Positions 53,135 through 61,759 of a stretch of DNA of 64,000 nucleotides are shown here, one piece after another. The notes beneath the pieces are model-generated. The model worked only from the letters and a program-made list of their open reading frames with translations, was not told the origin of the DNA and did no database searches. Source of the DNA: an uncultured Aquimarina sp. Its GTDB lineage: Bacteria > Bacteroidota > Bacteroidia > Flavobacteriales > Flavobacteriaceae. Within the stretch, counting starts at the first letter, position 1. Each line of letters opens with the position of its first letter. The position numbers and the translations under genes were made by a program. The stretch is from the NCBI GenBank assembly GCA_947498785.1, contig CANMLS010000013.1, positions 56,917-120,916 of the forward strand. Direction: 5' to 3'.

Positions 53135-54619
53135 TTAAGCTTTTGATAGTTGTTTTATTTTTATTCTGAATGCTGCAAAAAGTAATGTTGTAAACGGGCT
53201 TAACCAATTAAAAATAGCAAAAAAGAAATAATCAACTACTGGAACACCCAGAACTCCACTTTGATAAGCTCCACAAGTATTCCATGGGATTAAAACAGAA
53301 GTTACGGTACCCGAATCTTCTAGAGTACGACTAAGATTTTCGGGAGCGAGACCTTTGTCTTTAAAAGCTTTGGCATACATTCTTCCAGGGACAACAATGG
53401 CTAAATATTGGTCAGATGCGGTTACATTTAATGCTAAACAACTTACAACGGTACTGGCAAAAAGCCCGAATACAGAATCAAATAAATTTAAAAGAGCTTT
53501 ACTAATTCTAGCTAGAGCTCCTATTGCATCCATAATTCCGCCAAAAACCATGGCGCATACTATTAACCAAATCGTACCTAGCATACCTGACATACCACCA
53601 GCAGAAAATAAATCATTAAGCTCTGCACTACTGCTCTCCACTGCTGTATCTACAGTCATGGCTTTCATAACACCGATATATGCAGAATTAAAAGTAAGTT
53701 CTTCGCTTCCTGCAATTTGCATTACAATTTCTGGTTGTGCTATTATTGCAGCAATAGCTCCTAACAAGGTTCCTGCAAGCAAAGCGATCAAAGGAGGTGT
53801 TTTTTTTATAATTAATCCTATCACTAAAACAGGAATAATAAATAACCATGGAGAAATATTAAAAGCCTCTTCTATAGCTTTTAGTTGTTCACCAATTTCT
53901 GGCGTCCCCGAAGTGTCAATGGTAAAACCAATTACTATAAAAACGAGTAATGTTATTAATATAGTGGGAACCGTGGTATAGGTCATATATTTGATATGTG
54001 AAAACAATTCACCTCCCGCCATTGCAGGAGCAAGGTTTGTAGTGTCAGATAAAGGTGACATTTTATCTCCAAAATAAGCTCCAGATATTACAGCTCCAGC
54101 AGTCATACCTAAAGAAATCCCTAGTGTATCACCAATTCCTATTAAAGCAATGCCCACAGTAGCTGATGTAGTCCATGAACTTCCTGTTGCAATAGATATT
54201 ATAGCACATATAATCACACAAGCTGCTAGAAAAATAGTAGGATTAAGAATTTGTAACCCATAATAGATCATTGTAGGTATAATACCACTAATTAACCATG
54301 TTCCAGCCAGAGATCCTACCATTAATAGTATAAGTAACGCTCCGGTTGTGGATTTTACATTCTTGGCTACTTCTTCCATCATCTGCTTATAGGATACTTT
54401 ATTGAAAAAACCTACTATAGCAGCTACAGCTGCTCCCAGAAGTAAAATAAACTGATTACTACCGCTAAGAGCATCATCACCAAAAGCAAAATAAACATTA
54501 TAAAATAGCATTCCTACCAAAATAAATATAGGAATTAAGGCTTCCCATATATTTAATTCTTTATTTTCAATAACATCCTCGTTTTTGGGATCGGTAGGTG
54601 TAATGTTGTGACTTTCCAT
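53135..54619 (-). CDS. nhaC: Na+/H+ antiporter NhaC
   Basis: 494 residues with about 11-12 membrane segments and no signal peptide. NhaC-type blocks include SGSNQFILLLGAAVAAIVGF, GALLILLMVGSLAGTWLISG, ATGSSWTTSATVGIALIG, GAYFGDKMSPLSDTTNLAPA, GGMSGMLGTIWLIVCAMVFGG and a C-terminal LSRTLEDSGTVTSVLIPWN. These antiporters expel Na+ using the proton gradient, fitting a marine lifestyle. It has its own transcription unit. Confidence 0.94.
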   Translation of the reverse strand: MESHNITPTDPKNEDVIENKELNIWEALIPIFILVGMLFYNVYFAFGDDALSGSNQFILLLGAAVAAIVGFFNKVSYKQMMEEVAKNVKSTTGALLILLMVGSLAGTWLISGIIPTMIYYGLQILNPTIFLAACVIICAIISIATGSSWTTSATVGIALIGIGDTLGISLGMTAGAVISGAYFGDKMSPLSDTTNLAPAMAGGELFSHIKYMTYTTVPTILITLLVFIVIGFTIDTSGTPEIGEQLKAIEEAFNISPWLFIIPVLVIGLIIKKTPPLIALLAGTLLGAIAAIIAQPEIVMQIAGSEELTFNSAYIGVMKAMTVDTAVESSSAELNDLFSAGGMSGMLGTIWLIVCAMVFGGIMDAIGALARISKALLNLFDSVFGLFASTVVSCLALNVTASDQYLAIVVPGRMYAKAFKDKGLAPENLSRTLEDSGTVTSVLIPWNTCGAYQSGVLGVPVVDYFFFAIFNWLSPFTTLLFAAFRIKIKQLSKA

Positions 54620-54821
54620 GCGTGGTATTCGAAATTTTATGGATGTAATGTTACGATATTAATAAAAGTTATGCAATGTCTGAATAAAGTTTAATTACAA
54701 GAAGAAGGAAGTTATTGTAGAATTATAATATGTGAAATTCATTTATTTATTCAAAATATGCGTTTAAACGGATTTATTTGTGTTTTATCGATTATATAAA
54801 AATTTGAAAACTATGTTTTTA

Positions 54822-54851
54822 TTGTTTAATTAGTAATACATCTTACCTTTG
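54822..54851 (+). promoter_or_regulatory. Promoter of candidate small RNA 1
   Basis: TTG (54822-54824), exactly 19 spacer bases, then TACCTTTG (54844-54851): the best -33/-7 match in the window. No start codon with a sensible ORF follows. The preceding 54620-54821 stretch shows nothing. Confidence 0.65.
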
Positions 54852-54857
54852 AAGTGT

Positions 54858-54953
54858 GAAAGAAGTAAAGTAAGAGAAAAATTGAGTTATTGGATTGTTT
54901 TAAACTTTTTTTGCCCCTTAACCTAATAAGCCTCATACCCCTGAGGCTTTTTC
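54858..54953 (+). ncRNA. Candidate small RNA 1 with terminator
   Basis: From the predicted +1 near 54858 to a terminator hairpin AAGCCTCA/TGAGGCTT (54928-54949) with T run, about 95 bases with no plausible ORF. The sequence beside the promoter (CTTTGAAGTGTGAAAGAA) recurs at candidate 3. It may be a trans-acting regulatory RNA; Rfam comparison was not possible. Confidence 0.45.
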
Positions 54954-55039
54954 ATTAAAGTACTGTAGGTAACAAATACCTATTTAATAATATTGATTAT
55001 CCTCATTGAACTAAATTTTTTGATTAATTGATTGTTGAT

Positions 55040-55066
55040 AAAACCTCTTCCCCAAGAGGTTTTTTA
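55040..55066 (+). terminator. Second hairpin terminator of the tandem set
   Basis: AAAACCTCTT/AAGAGGTTTT around a CCCC loop and a T run. The 50 bases before it (AATATTGATTATCCTCATTG) resemble those of the third unit, but no promoter box is visible. Confidence 0.7.
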
Positions 55067-55191
55067 TGTAAGTTTTTCTTGAAATTGTCAATTTTGAGTA
55101 AGGTAATTGTGATTCATCGATACTTTAATGCATTTGAACGGTGTGTAATTGTGGTTCGTCTAATTTTTAAAAAGTTTTCTGTCATTACTTA

Positions 55192-55199
55192 TATCTTTG
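55192..55199 (+). promoter_or_regulatory. Promoter -7 box of candidate small RNA 3
   Basis: TATCTTTG matches TAnnTTTG; no clear TTG lies at the usual distance upstream. The bases after it match those of unit 1 (GAAGTGT, then GAAAGAA). Confidence 0.5.
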
Positions 55200-55205
55200 A
55201 AGTGT

Positions 55206-55328
55206 ACGAAAGAAAGAATATAATTAAACATTAAAAATATTGATTGTCCTGTTGAATTAAACTAAGCGTTTTTAAATTAAATTACCCCTAACTCAAAAAA
55301 AAGCCTCGAACCCTGGAGGTTTTTTTTG
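55206..55328 (+). ncRNA. Candidate small RNA 3 with terminator
   Basis: About 120 bases without an ORF, containing AATATTGATTGTCCTGTTG (shared with unit 2) and ending in a CCTC/GAGG hairpin (55304-55319) flanked by A and T runs. It is adjacent to, but separate from, the CPBP gene starting at 55382. Confidence 0.45.
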
Positions 55329-55381
55329 TTAAAAAGATATTTAGTTCATTTTTTATATAGAAATTAGTCAAAAATAAATTA

Positions 55382-56014
55382 ATGGAAACCAGTACATATA
55401 AAGGTTTTGAGTTGTTTTTACTTTTTATTTTGTTGCCGATAAGTTTTTTGATAGCGTATCCTATTTTAATTAAGGCAATAATTACAATTATTTGTTTTGT
55501 TTATATTTTGATTCTTCTAAAACGAAAAGGTCAATTAAAGTTGAAATTTCCTGATAAAAGATATTGGAAGTCGTTCTGGAAAGAAACGATTGTCAAACTT
55601 GCCATTATTATTGTAATTACTGGAATGTATGTTTTTTTGATTGCTCCAGATAAGTTGTTTTCTGTCTTAATGAAAAGACCAGTAGTATGGATTATAATTC
55701 TATTTGTCTATACGTTTTTATCTGTTTGGCCACAAGAGATTATCTATAGAACTTTTTTTTATAATCGATATTCTGGATTGATAAATAATAAATGGTTATT
55801 TATTTTTATCAATGCTATTCTTTTTTCTTTGGCACATCTTTTTTTAGGTAGTTTCCTTGTACAGGTATTAACCTTTGTAGGAGGATTACTATTTGCATAT
55901 ACTTATCAAAAGACAAAATCAACTACTTTGGTGTCTATAGAGCATGCTATCTATGGAAATTGGCTTTTTACCGTTGGTATGGGGGATATGTTAGCTTTTC
56001 CTGGGGCTCAGTAA
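55382..56014 (+). CDS. CPBP-family intramembrane protease-like protein
   Basis: 210 residues with about six membrane segments. The CAAX-protease/Abi motifs are present: WPQEIIYRTFFYNRYSG (motif 1), ILFSLAHLFLG (motif 2 His) and VSIEHAIYGN (motif 3 His). In motif 1 the first of the paired Glu residues is Gln (QExxxR instead of EExxxR). That residue is the water-activating Glu in Rce1, so activity is uncertain. It converges on rdgB with abutting stops. Confidence 0.88.
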   Translation: METSTYKGFELFLLFILLPISFLIAYPILIKAIITIICFVYILILLKRKGQLKLKFPDKRYWKSFWKETIVKLAIIIVITGMYVFLIAPDKLFSVLMKRPVVWIIILFVYTFLSVWPQEIIYRTFFYNRYSGLINNKWLFIFINAILFSLAHLFLGSFLVQVLTFVGGLLFAYTYQKTKSTTLVSIEHAIYGNWLFTVGMGDMLAFPGAQ

Positions 56015-56584
56015 CTAAGATAAATGTTTTATCAATTGCTGTACAGCTTTTCCGCGATGACCGATTTTGTTTTTTTCTGATAAAGGGAGTTCTGCAAAAG
56101 TCTTATCATATCCATTGGGGAGAAAAATAGGGTCATAGCCAAAACCACCTAATCCTTTTTTGTTTTCAGTAATATTTCCAGAGCAAATTCCTGTAAATGT
56201 TATTAATTCTCCATCAAGTATTAACGCAATTACTGTTTTAAATTGAGCATTACGATTTCCTTTGGAATTTAATTCATTCAAAAGTTTATCCATATTTGCA
56301 TTTGCGTCTTTATCCTCACCAGCATATCTAGCAGAGTATACGCCAGGCTTATAATTTAGAGCTTCGACCTCTAGGCCTGTGTCATCGGCAAAACAATCAT
56401 AACCATAATTATCTTTAACATAGTTGACCTTTTGTTTGGCATTACCTTCGATAGTAGTAGAAGTTTCAGGAATGTCTTCTGTACATCCAATATCACTTAA
56501 ACTAACAATTTCAATATGATTAGGAACTAAAGCCTGAACTTCTTTTAATTTATTCTTGTTGTTAGTGGCAAATACAAGTTTCAT
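56015..56584 (-). CDS. rdgB: Non-canonical purine NTP pyrophosphatase RdgB/HAM1
   Basis: 189-residue house-cleaning enzyme removing ITP, dITP and [21 protein letters not shown] begins the protein; [36 protein letters not shown] and [12 protein letters not shown] are the substrate- and metal-binding blocks. It follows the KdsC-like gene by 19 bases and belongs to a three-gene - strand operon (DUF2520, KdsC-like, RdgB). Confidence 0.97.
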   Translation of the reverse strand: MKLVFATNNKNKLKEVQALVPNHIEIVSLSDIGCTEDIPETSTTIEGNAKQKVNYVKDNYGYDCFADDTGLEVEALNYKPGVYSARYAGEDKDANANMDKLLNELNSKGNRNAQFKTVIALILDGELITFTGICSGNITENKKGLGGFGYDPIFLPNGYDKTFAELPLSEKNKIGHRGKAVQQLIKHLS

Positions 56585-56603
56585 ATACTAATATAAATGT
56601 GAA

Positions 56604-57128
56604 TTATGCTTTTGCGTCAAAATTAGATATCCATTTGCTTTGGACTTTGAGTACTTGCTCTATAACATCTCTTACACAACCTTTACCTCCTTTTTTGAGA
56701 GATACATATTTAGAGATTTCTTTTACTTCTGCTACAGCATCTTGAGGACAAGTTGGTAATCCTATCATTTCCATAACTGGTATGTCAGGAATATCATCAC
56801 CCATGTATAGAATATTTTCTAATTTTATGTTTTTTGAATTCAGATATTCATTTAATTGTTTTATTTTATGGTGTGCTCCAAGATATATGTCAGTTATCCC
56901 TAATCCTTTAAGTCTTTCTCTTACGCCTTCATTTTTCCCTCCAGAGATTATGCATACATTAAAACCTTGTTGTATAGCAGATTTGAGCGCATATCCATCT
57001 TTAACATTCATAGTTCTAAGCAGATGCCCATCGTTATCAATGAGTAGGGTTCCATCGGTTAAAACTCCATCTACGTCAAAAATAAAAGTGGTAATGTGCT
57101 GTAAGTATTCTTTATAACTCTTTTCCAT
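56604..57128 (-). CDS. KdsC-like HAD phosphatase (KDO-8-phosphate phosphatase family)
   Basis: 174-residue C0-type HAD phosphatase. The nucleophile motif is FIFDVDGVLTDGTLLID (Asp18, Asp20), then NVKDGYALKSAIQQG, IISGGKNEGVRERLKGLGI and MGDDIPDIPVMEMIGLPTCP. KdsC releases phosphate from KDO-8-P for LPS core synthesis; in Bacteroidota relatives may act on other sugar phosphates. The start overlaps the DUF2520 gene by 17 bases. Confidence 0.92.
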   Translation of the reverse strand: MEKSYKEYLQHITTFIFDVDGVLTDGTLLIDNDGHLLRTMNVKDGYALKSAIQQGFNVCIISGGKNEGVRERLKGLGITDIYLGAHHKIKQLNEYLNSKNIKLENILYMGDDIPDIPVMEMIGLPTCPQDAVAEVKEISKYVSLKKGGKGCVRDVIEQVLKVQSKWISNFDAKA

Positions 57129-57876
57129 ATTTAGATTGTATTGCTTTAGTAAGTGTTTGATATATTTCTTGTTGTGTAGTATCTGTTAAGATTCCTAAAT
57201 GTCTTTCAATTGTTTTTGTATCATTTCGTAATGCTGGTCCAGTTTGAGCCAAATCTGGGTTTATTTGTGTTATTTTCTCAATAGTTTCAGCAATTAAAGG
57301 ATGTAAAATTTCAAAAGGAATTCCATGTGTCGCACAAATATCATTTCCTATTGAAAATAAATGATTAGTAAAATTATTTACAAATACGGCAGATACGTGT
57401 AGTATGTTGCGTTGTTCTGAGGAAATATCATATACTTTTTCTGAAAACATATATGCTATTTTTTTTAAGAGTTTTGTATCTTCTTTGTTTTCAGATTCTA
57501 AACAGAAAGGGATAGTACTGAAGTCGATGTTTTTATCTTTACTGAATGTTTGCAATGGATAGAATACACCTTTTCTATTAGGAGTATTCAAAATACTCAT
57601 TGGAACACTACCTGATGTGTGAACAACTAATCTATTTCTAAAAGGTAATAGTTCAGAAACTTCCTTAATCGCATCATCATTTACAGCCAAAATGTATACG
57701 TCAGCTTCTTTAAGCGCACTGATATTAGATGTAATTGCATCTTGCCTTTGATTACTATGTAGAGGTAAACCTTTACGGTTATAACATTGCACTATAGTAA
57801 TCATTTGTTGATTGTAAAAAGCATTGTATAAATGTTTAGCTACGTTTCCTGCACCTAAAATTATAACTCTAATCAT
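57112..57876 (-). CDS. Rossmann-like and DUF2520 domain protein
   Basis: 254 residues. The N-terminal Rossmann fold has VIILGAGNVAKHLYNAF; VYILAVNDDAIKEVSELLP and VVHTSGSVPMSIL follow as in pyrroline-5-carboxylate-reductase-like proteins. The C-terminal DUF2520 domain is helical (HVSAVFVNNFTNHLFSIGND, TGPALRNDTKTIERHLGIL). It is a putative NAD(P)-dependent oxidoreductase of unknown substrate, first gene of the KdsC-RdgB operon. Confidence 0.88.
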   Translation of the reverse strand: MIRVIILGAGNVAKHLYNAFYNQQMITIVQCYNRKGLPLHSNQRQDAITSNISALKEADVYILAVNDDAIKEVSELLPFRNRLVVHTSGSVPMSILNTPNRKGVFYPLQTFSKDKNIDFSTIPFCLESENKEDTKLLKKIAYMFSEKVYDISSEQRNILHVSAVFVNNFTNHLFSIGNDICATHGIPFEILHPLIAETIEKITQINPDLAQTGPALRNDTKTIERHLGILTDTTQQEIYQTLTKAIQSKYGKEL

Positions 57877-58509
57877 TTCGCAAAAATAAGGAAGTTACCT
57901 TAAAAAGTAACGCAATACAGATTTTCATTGTTACGTTTATGATAATGATTTTAAAATCAATTTTACAGCTATAATTTTCTTGCCCCTAAAGATGTGTTAT
58001 TTAAAATTAATTATATACAACCAAAAACCATCCCAGATTTTCTGGTAATGTGTCAGTAGGGCTTGATTCTGCCACAAAACAATCTAACAATATTTCCAGT
58101 ATGACTAAACATAACATTTTGAACATCTATCATGGTATCGTACTTAGCTAGAATTAGGAATAGAATATAAGAGAAGATTTTCAAGTGAGATATGGTCGCA
58201 TTTTGTTTTAAAAAACATGTATTCGATAAGAATTATTTCAGATAAAAAACATTTCTAATATAGATATTTCTGTACAAAATTTTCTGATCAGGTTTAATTT
58301 TATAAAACCAAATGATCTCTCTACTGTTGAAAATTCTTTGACTTTTCTTGCGTTCCCTCCAAAAGGAGATAGAGTCAAAAAAAGACCTGAAACAATATGT
58401 TTTTGTATAAATAAAGTATAATTATCTTAAATAAAAGAGGAACGTTAATATTTCTGTTAAAACCTTAAAATCAAAAGAACATTATCGTAAATTATCCTCC
58501 TAAAAACAT
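57877..58509. other. Large gap before ccsBA
   Basis: This stretch between divergent genes carries no convincing ORF on either strand. Some protein-like phrases appear (for example near 58040-58150) but with stops in every frame, so an old remnant is possible. No hairpin terminator or repeat was found. Confidence 0.4.
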
Positions 58510-58517
58510 TAAATTTG
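58510..58517 (+). promoter_or_regulatory. Putative ccsBA promoter -7 box
   Basis: TAAATTTG matches TAnnTTTG, 23 bases before the start; GAAAGG near 58531 is a good ribosome-binding site for this genome. Confidence 0.5.
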
Positions 58518-58540
58518 CCGAGCTAAAAAAGAAAGGTATT

Positions 58541-61500
58541 ATGCAAGATAAGCTAGCGAATATTTTATTCTCTACACGATTAATGGCAATTTTATTTATT
58601 GTTTTTGCAGCCTCTATGGGAGTAGGGACATTTTTAGAAGATGCATATGGTACAATAGCCGCAAGAATCTGGATTTATAATACTTGGTGGTTTGAAGCTA
58701 TAATGGTATTCTTTTGTATTAATTTTTGTGGAAACATTGTAAGATATAGGTTGTATAAAAAAGAGAAATGGGCTACTTTGTTATTGCATTTATCTTTTAT
58801 TTTGATCATCATTGGAGCTTTTGTAACTAGATATATTAGTTATGAGGGAGTTATGCCAATTAGAGAAGGAGAAACTACATCAACTTTTCTTTCTGAGAAA
58901 ACATATTTAACTATCTTTTTGGATGGCGAAATTAATGGAGAACCTCGTCGTCGGATTGTTTCTGAAGACTTAGAACTTGCAGAGGCAACAGGTAATGATT
59001 TTACCATTGATACTGATTATAATAAACAACCTGTTACTATTGAGTATAAAAATTATATTCAAGGAGCAGAGTTAGGGTTAGTAGAAAAAGAAGAAGGGGA
59101 TAATTACCTAAAAATAGTAGAAGCAGGAGATGGTAATCGTCATAATCATTTTCTAAAAGAAGGAGAAATATCCAATATACACAATGTATTGGTGTCTTTT
59201 AATAAACCCACCAAAGGAGCAATAAATATTACCTATAAGAATGATGAATATTTTATTGATTCTCCGTTTGATGGTTCTTTTCTACGAATGGCTGATCAAA
59301 TGCAAGGACTCGTTTTTAAAGATAGTCTTCAACCTTTAATGCTTAGATCATTATATCAAACTGCAGGAATGCAATTTGTGATACCAGACCCAGTAGTTCA
59401 TGGTGAATATGATATTGTACCTATCAAAACAAAGAAAAAAGGTCAACAAGACGCTTTGGTTATTAATGTTTCTTCAAATGGACAAAGTAAAGAAGTCAAA
59501 CTGTTAGGAGGTAAAGGATTTAATAATGATATGACAAAAATCTCATTAGAAGGTTTAGATATGTATTTTAAGTATGGGTCTAAACAAATGGAACTTCCTT
59601 TTGCGTTAAAACTGAATGACTTTATTGCCAAAAAATATCCAGGTACGAAAAATGTGTATAAATCATTTAAAAGTAAGGTAGATATTATAGAGGGAAATTC
59701 TTCTCAGCCTTATGATATTTATATGAATCATATTTTAGATCATGAAGGATATCGCTTTTTTCAGGCATCTTTTGATCCAGATGAAAAAGGAACTGTACTT
59801 TCTGTAAATCATGACCGTTGGGGGACCTTGATTACTTATGCAGGCTATATGTTATTATATCTTGGACTAATGTTGATTTTATTTACCAAAGGTTCTCGTT
59901 TTAAGGATTTAGAGAAAAAGCTGAGTAAAGTAAAAGCGCAAAAGAAAACATTGATAATGCTATTGATATTAATGATCTCTACATTTTCTTTTGGACAAGA
60001 AACACCAGATCATAATACACACTTGGAGACATTACCAAGTAAAAAACAATTAGATTCGGTTATTCTGGCAAATACGGTACCAAAAGAACATGCGGCTAAT
60101 TTTGGTAGTGTTGTAATTCAGGATGAGCGTGGGCGAATGAAGCCTGTGAATACTTTTTCATCAGAACTACTTCGTAAGCTTAGTAAAAAAGATACATATG
60201 AAGGGTTAACTGCAGATCAGGTATTTGTCTCAATGGTTGAAAATCCTTTTATCTGGTATAGTATTCCTATAATTGAGATTCATCGCGACAATGATAGTAT
60301 TCGTAAAATTTTGGGGGTTCCAAAAACAGAAAAAAGAGTTTCTTTAATTGACTTGGTAGAGCCAGATGGATCCTATAAATTAGCTCCATATCTAGAAAAA
60401 GCAAGTAGTACGAATACTCCTAGTTATTTTGAAAAAGATTTCTTGAAAACTCATGAGAAATTTTATTTACTAAATCAAGCACTAGGTGGGGGTATTCTTA
60501 GAGTTTTTCCAGTACCTGGTGATGAGGGTAATAAATGGGTTTCTGTTCCAGAGTTAAACGAATATAAGTTTACAGGAATGGATTCTGTATATACCAGACA
60601 GATAATTCCTATTTATAGACAATCTCTTTTGGAGGCACGTAAAACGGGAGATTATAGCAAGCCAAATGAGTATATAAAAAGTATAAAAAGTTTTCAAAAG
60701 AAATTTGGTAGTGAAGTTCTACCTACTGATAAAAAAATCAAAGCCGAGATTGCTTTAAATAAATACGATATTTTTAGAACTCTATATAGATATTATGGGG
60801 TAATCGGATTATTATTGATGATTTTTGTAATCGCTAGAATATTTAAGGATTCAATAGTGATCAGAAGTTTGATTAATGTTTCTATAGGAATCATAATCTT
60901 ACTTTTTATTTCGCATACTGCTGGATTGATTATACGCTGGTATGTCTCGGGTCATGCACCTTGGAGTGATGCGTACGAGTCTATGATATATGTTGCCTGG
61001 ACAACATTAGCAATAGGTTTAGCTTTTGGTAGACGAAGTAATTTGACAATGGCGGCAACAACTTTTGTAGCAGCTATCATATTGTTTTATGCACATCAAA
61101 ATTGGACAGATCCCGCGATTGCTAACCTCCAACCAGTTTTGGATTCTTATTGGGTGTTAATTCATGTATCTATAATCGTAGGGAGTTATGGTCCCTTCTT
61201 TGTTGGAGCTATTTTGGGAATTCTTGCTTTGTTGCTTATCATCCTGACGACAAAGTCGAATAAGAAAAAGATAGAGCTTACTATAAAAGAAATCACTATT
61301 ATTAATGAGATGGCTCTCACTATTGGGTTAGTAATGTTAACCATAGGAAATTTCCTTGGTGGAATGTGGGCTAATGAAAGTTGGGGGCGTTATTGGGGAT
61401 GGGATCCAAAAGAAACCTGGGCTTTGGTAAGCATCATGGTATATGCTTTTGTGATTCATATGAGATTTGTTCCTGGTTTGCGAAGTAGGTGGTGGTTTAA

Positions 61501-61708
61501 TTTAATGTCTGTTATTGCCGTCGCATCAGTTATTATGACATATTTTGGTGTGAATTTCTATCTCAAAGGACTACATTCGTATGCTAGTGGTGATAAAGTA
61601 ATTACTCCTAATTTTGTGTTTTATTCTATTGCTTTTGTGATTGTTCTGGGAGGTGTTTCTTATTGGAGAAATAGTGTGCATTATAAGAAAAAGAAAGGAA
61701 CGGTTTAA
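58541..61708 (+). CDS. Cytochrome c biogenesis fusion protein CcsBA (ResB-CcsA)
   Basis: System II cytochrome c synthase of 1055 residues. The N-terminal ResB-like part has membrane segments (ILFSTRLMAILFIVFAASMG, WWFEAIMVFFCINFCGNIVR) and a large periplasmic domain. A hydrophobic stretch with FSFGQ near residue 485 separates it from the CcsA part. The CcsA half has WWD-motif haem-handling: NESWGRYWGWDPKETWALVS near residue 945, and His residues in SHTAGLIIRWYVSGHAPW and HVSIIVGSYGPF. It exports haem and attaches it to CXXCH apocytochromes. The C-terminus is basic (KKKKGTV). Confidence 0.96.
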   Translation: MQDKLANILFSTRLMAILFIVFAASMGVGTFLEDAYGTIAARIWIYNTWWFEAIMVFFCINFCGNIVRYRLYKKEKWATLLLHLSFILIIIGAFVTRYISYEGVMPIREGETTSTFLSEKTYLTIFLDGEINGEPRRRIVSEDLELAEATGNDFTIDTDYNKQPVTIEYKNYIQGAELGLVEKEEGDNYLKIVEAGDGNRHNHFLKEGEISNIHNVLVSFNKPTKGAINITYKNDEYFIDSPFDGSFLRMADQMQGLVFKDSLQPLMLRSLYQTAGMQFVIPDPVVHGEYDIVPIKTKKKGQQDALVINVSSNGQSKEVKLLGGKGFNNDMTKISLEGLDMYFKYGSKQMELPFALKLNDFIAKKYPGTKNVYKSFKSKVDIIEGNSSQPYDIYMNHILDHEGYRFFQASFDPDEKGTVLSVNHDRWGTLITYAGYMLLYLGLMLILFTKGSRFKDLEKKLSKVKAQKKTLIMLLILMISTFSFGQETPDHNTHLETLPSKKQLDSVILANTVPKEHAANFGSVVIQDERGRMKPVNTFSSELLRKLSKKDTYEGLTADQVFVSMVENPFIWYSIPIIEIHRDNDSIRKILGVPKTEKRVSLIDLVEPDGSYKLAPYLEKASSTNTPSYFEKDFLKTHEKFYLLNQALGGGILRVFPVPGDEGNKWVSVPELNEYKFTGMDSVYTRQIIPIYRQSLLEARKTGDYSKPNEYIKSIKSFQKKFGSEVLPTDKKIKAEIALNKYDIFRTLYRYYGVIGLLLMIFVIARIFKDSIVIRSLINVSIGIIILLFISHTAGLIIRWYVSGHAPWSDAYESMIYVAWTTLAIGLAFGRRSNLTMAATTFVAAIILFYAHQNWTDPAIANLQPVLDSYWVLIHVSIIVGSYGPFFVGAILGILALLLIILTTKSNKKKIELTIKEITIINEMALTIGLVMLTIGNFLGGMWANESWGRYWGWDPKETWALVSIMVYAFVIHMRFVPGLRSRWWFNLMSVIAVASVIMTYFGVNFYLKGLHSYASGDKVITPNFVFYSIAFVIVLGGVSYWRNSVHYKKKKGTV

Positions 61709-61759
61709 GAATAGATATAATATGTTATTAGGTATATCACATAATAGAATTCATATGAG

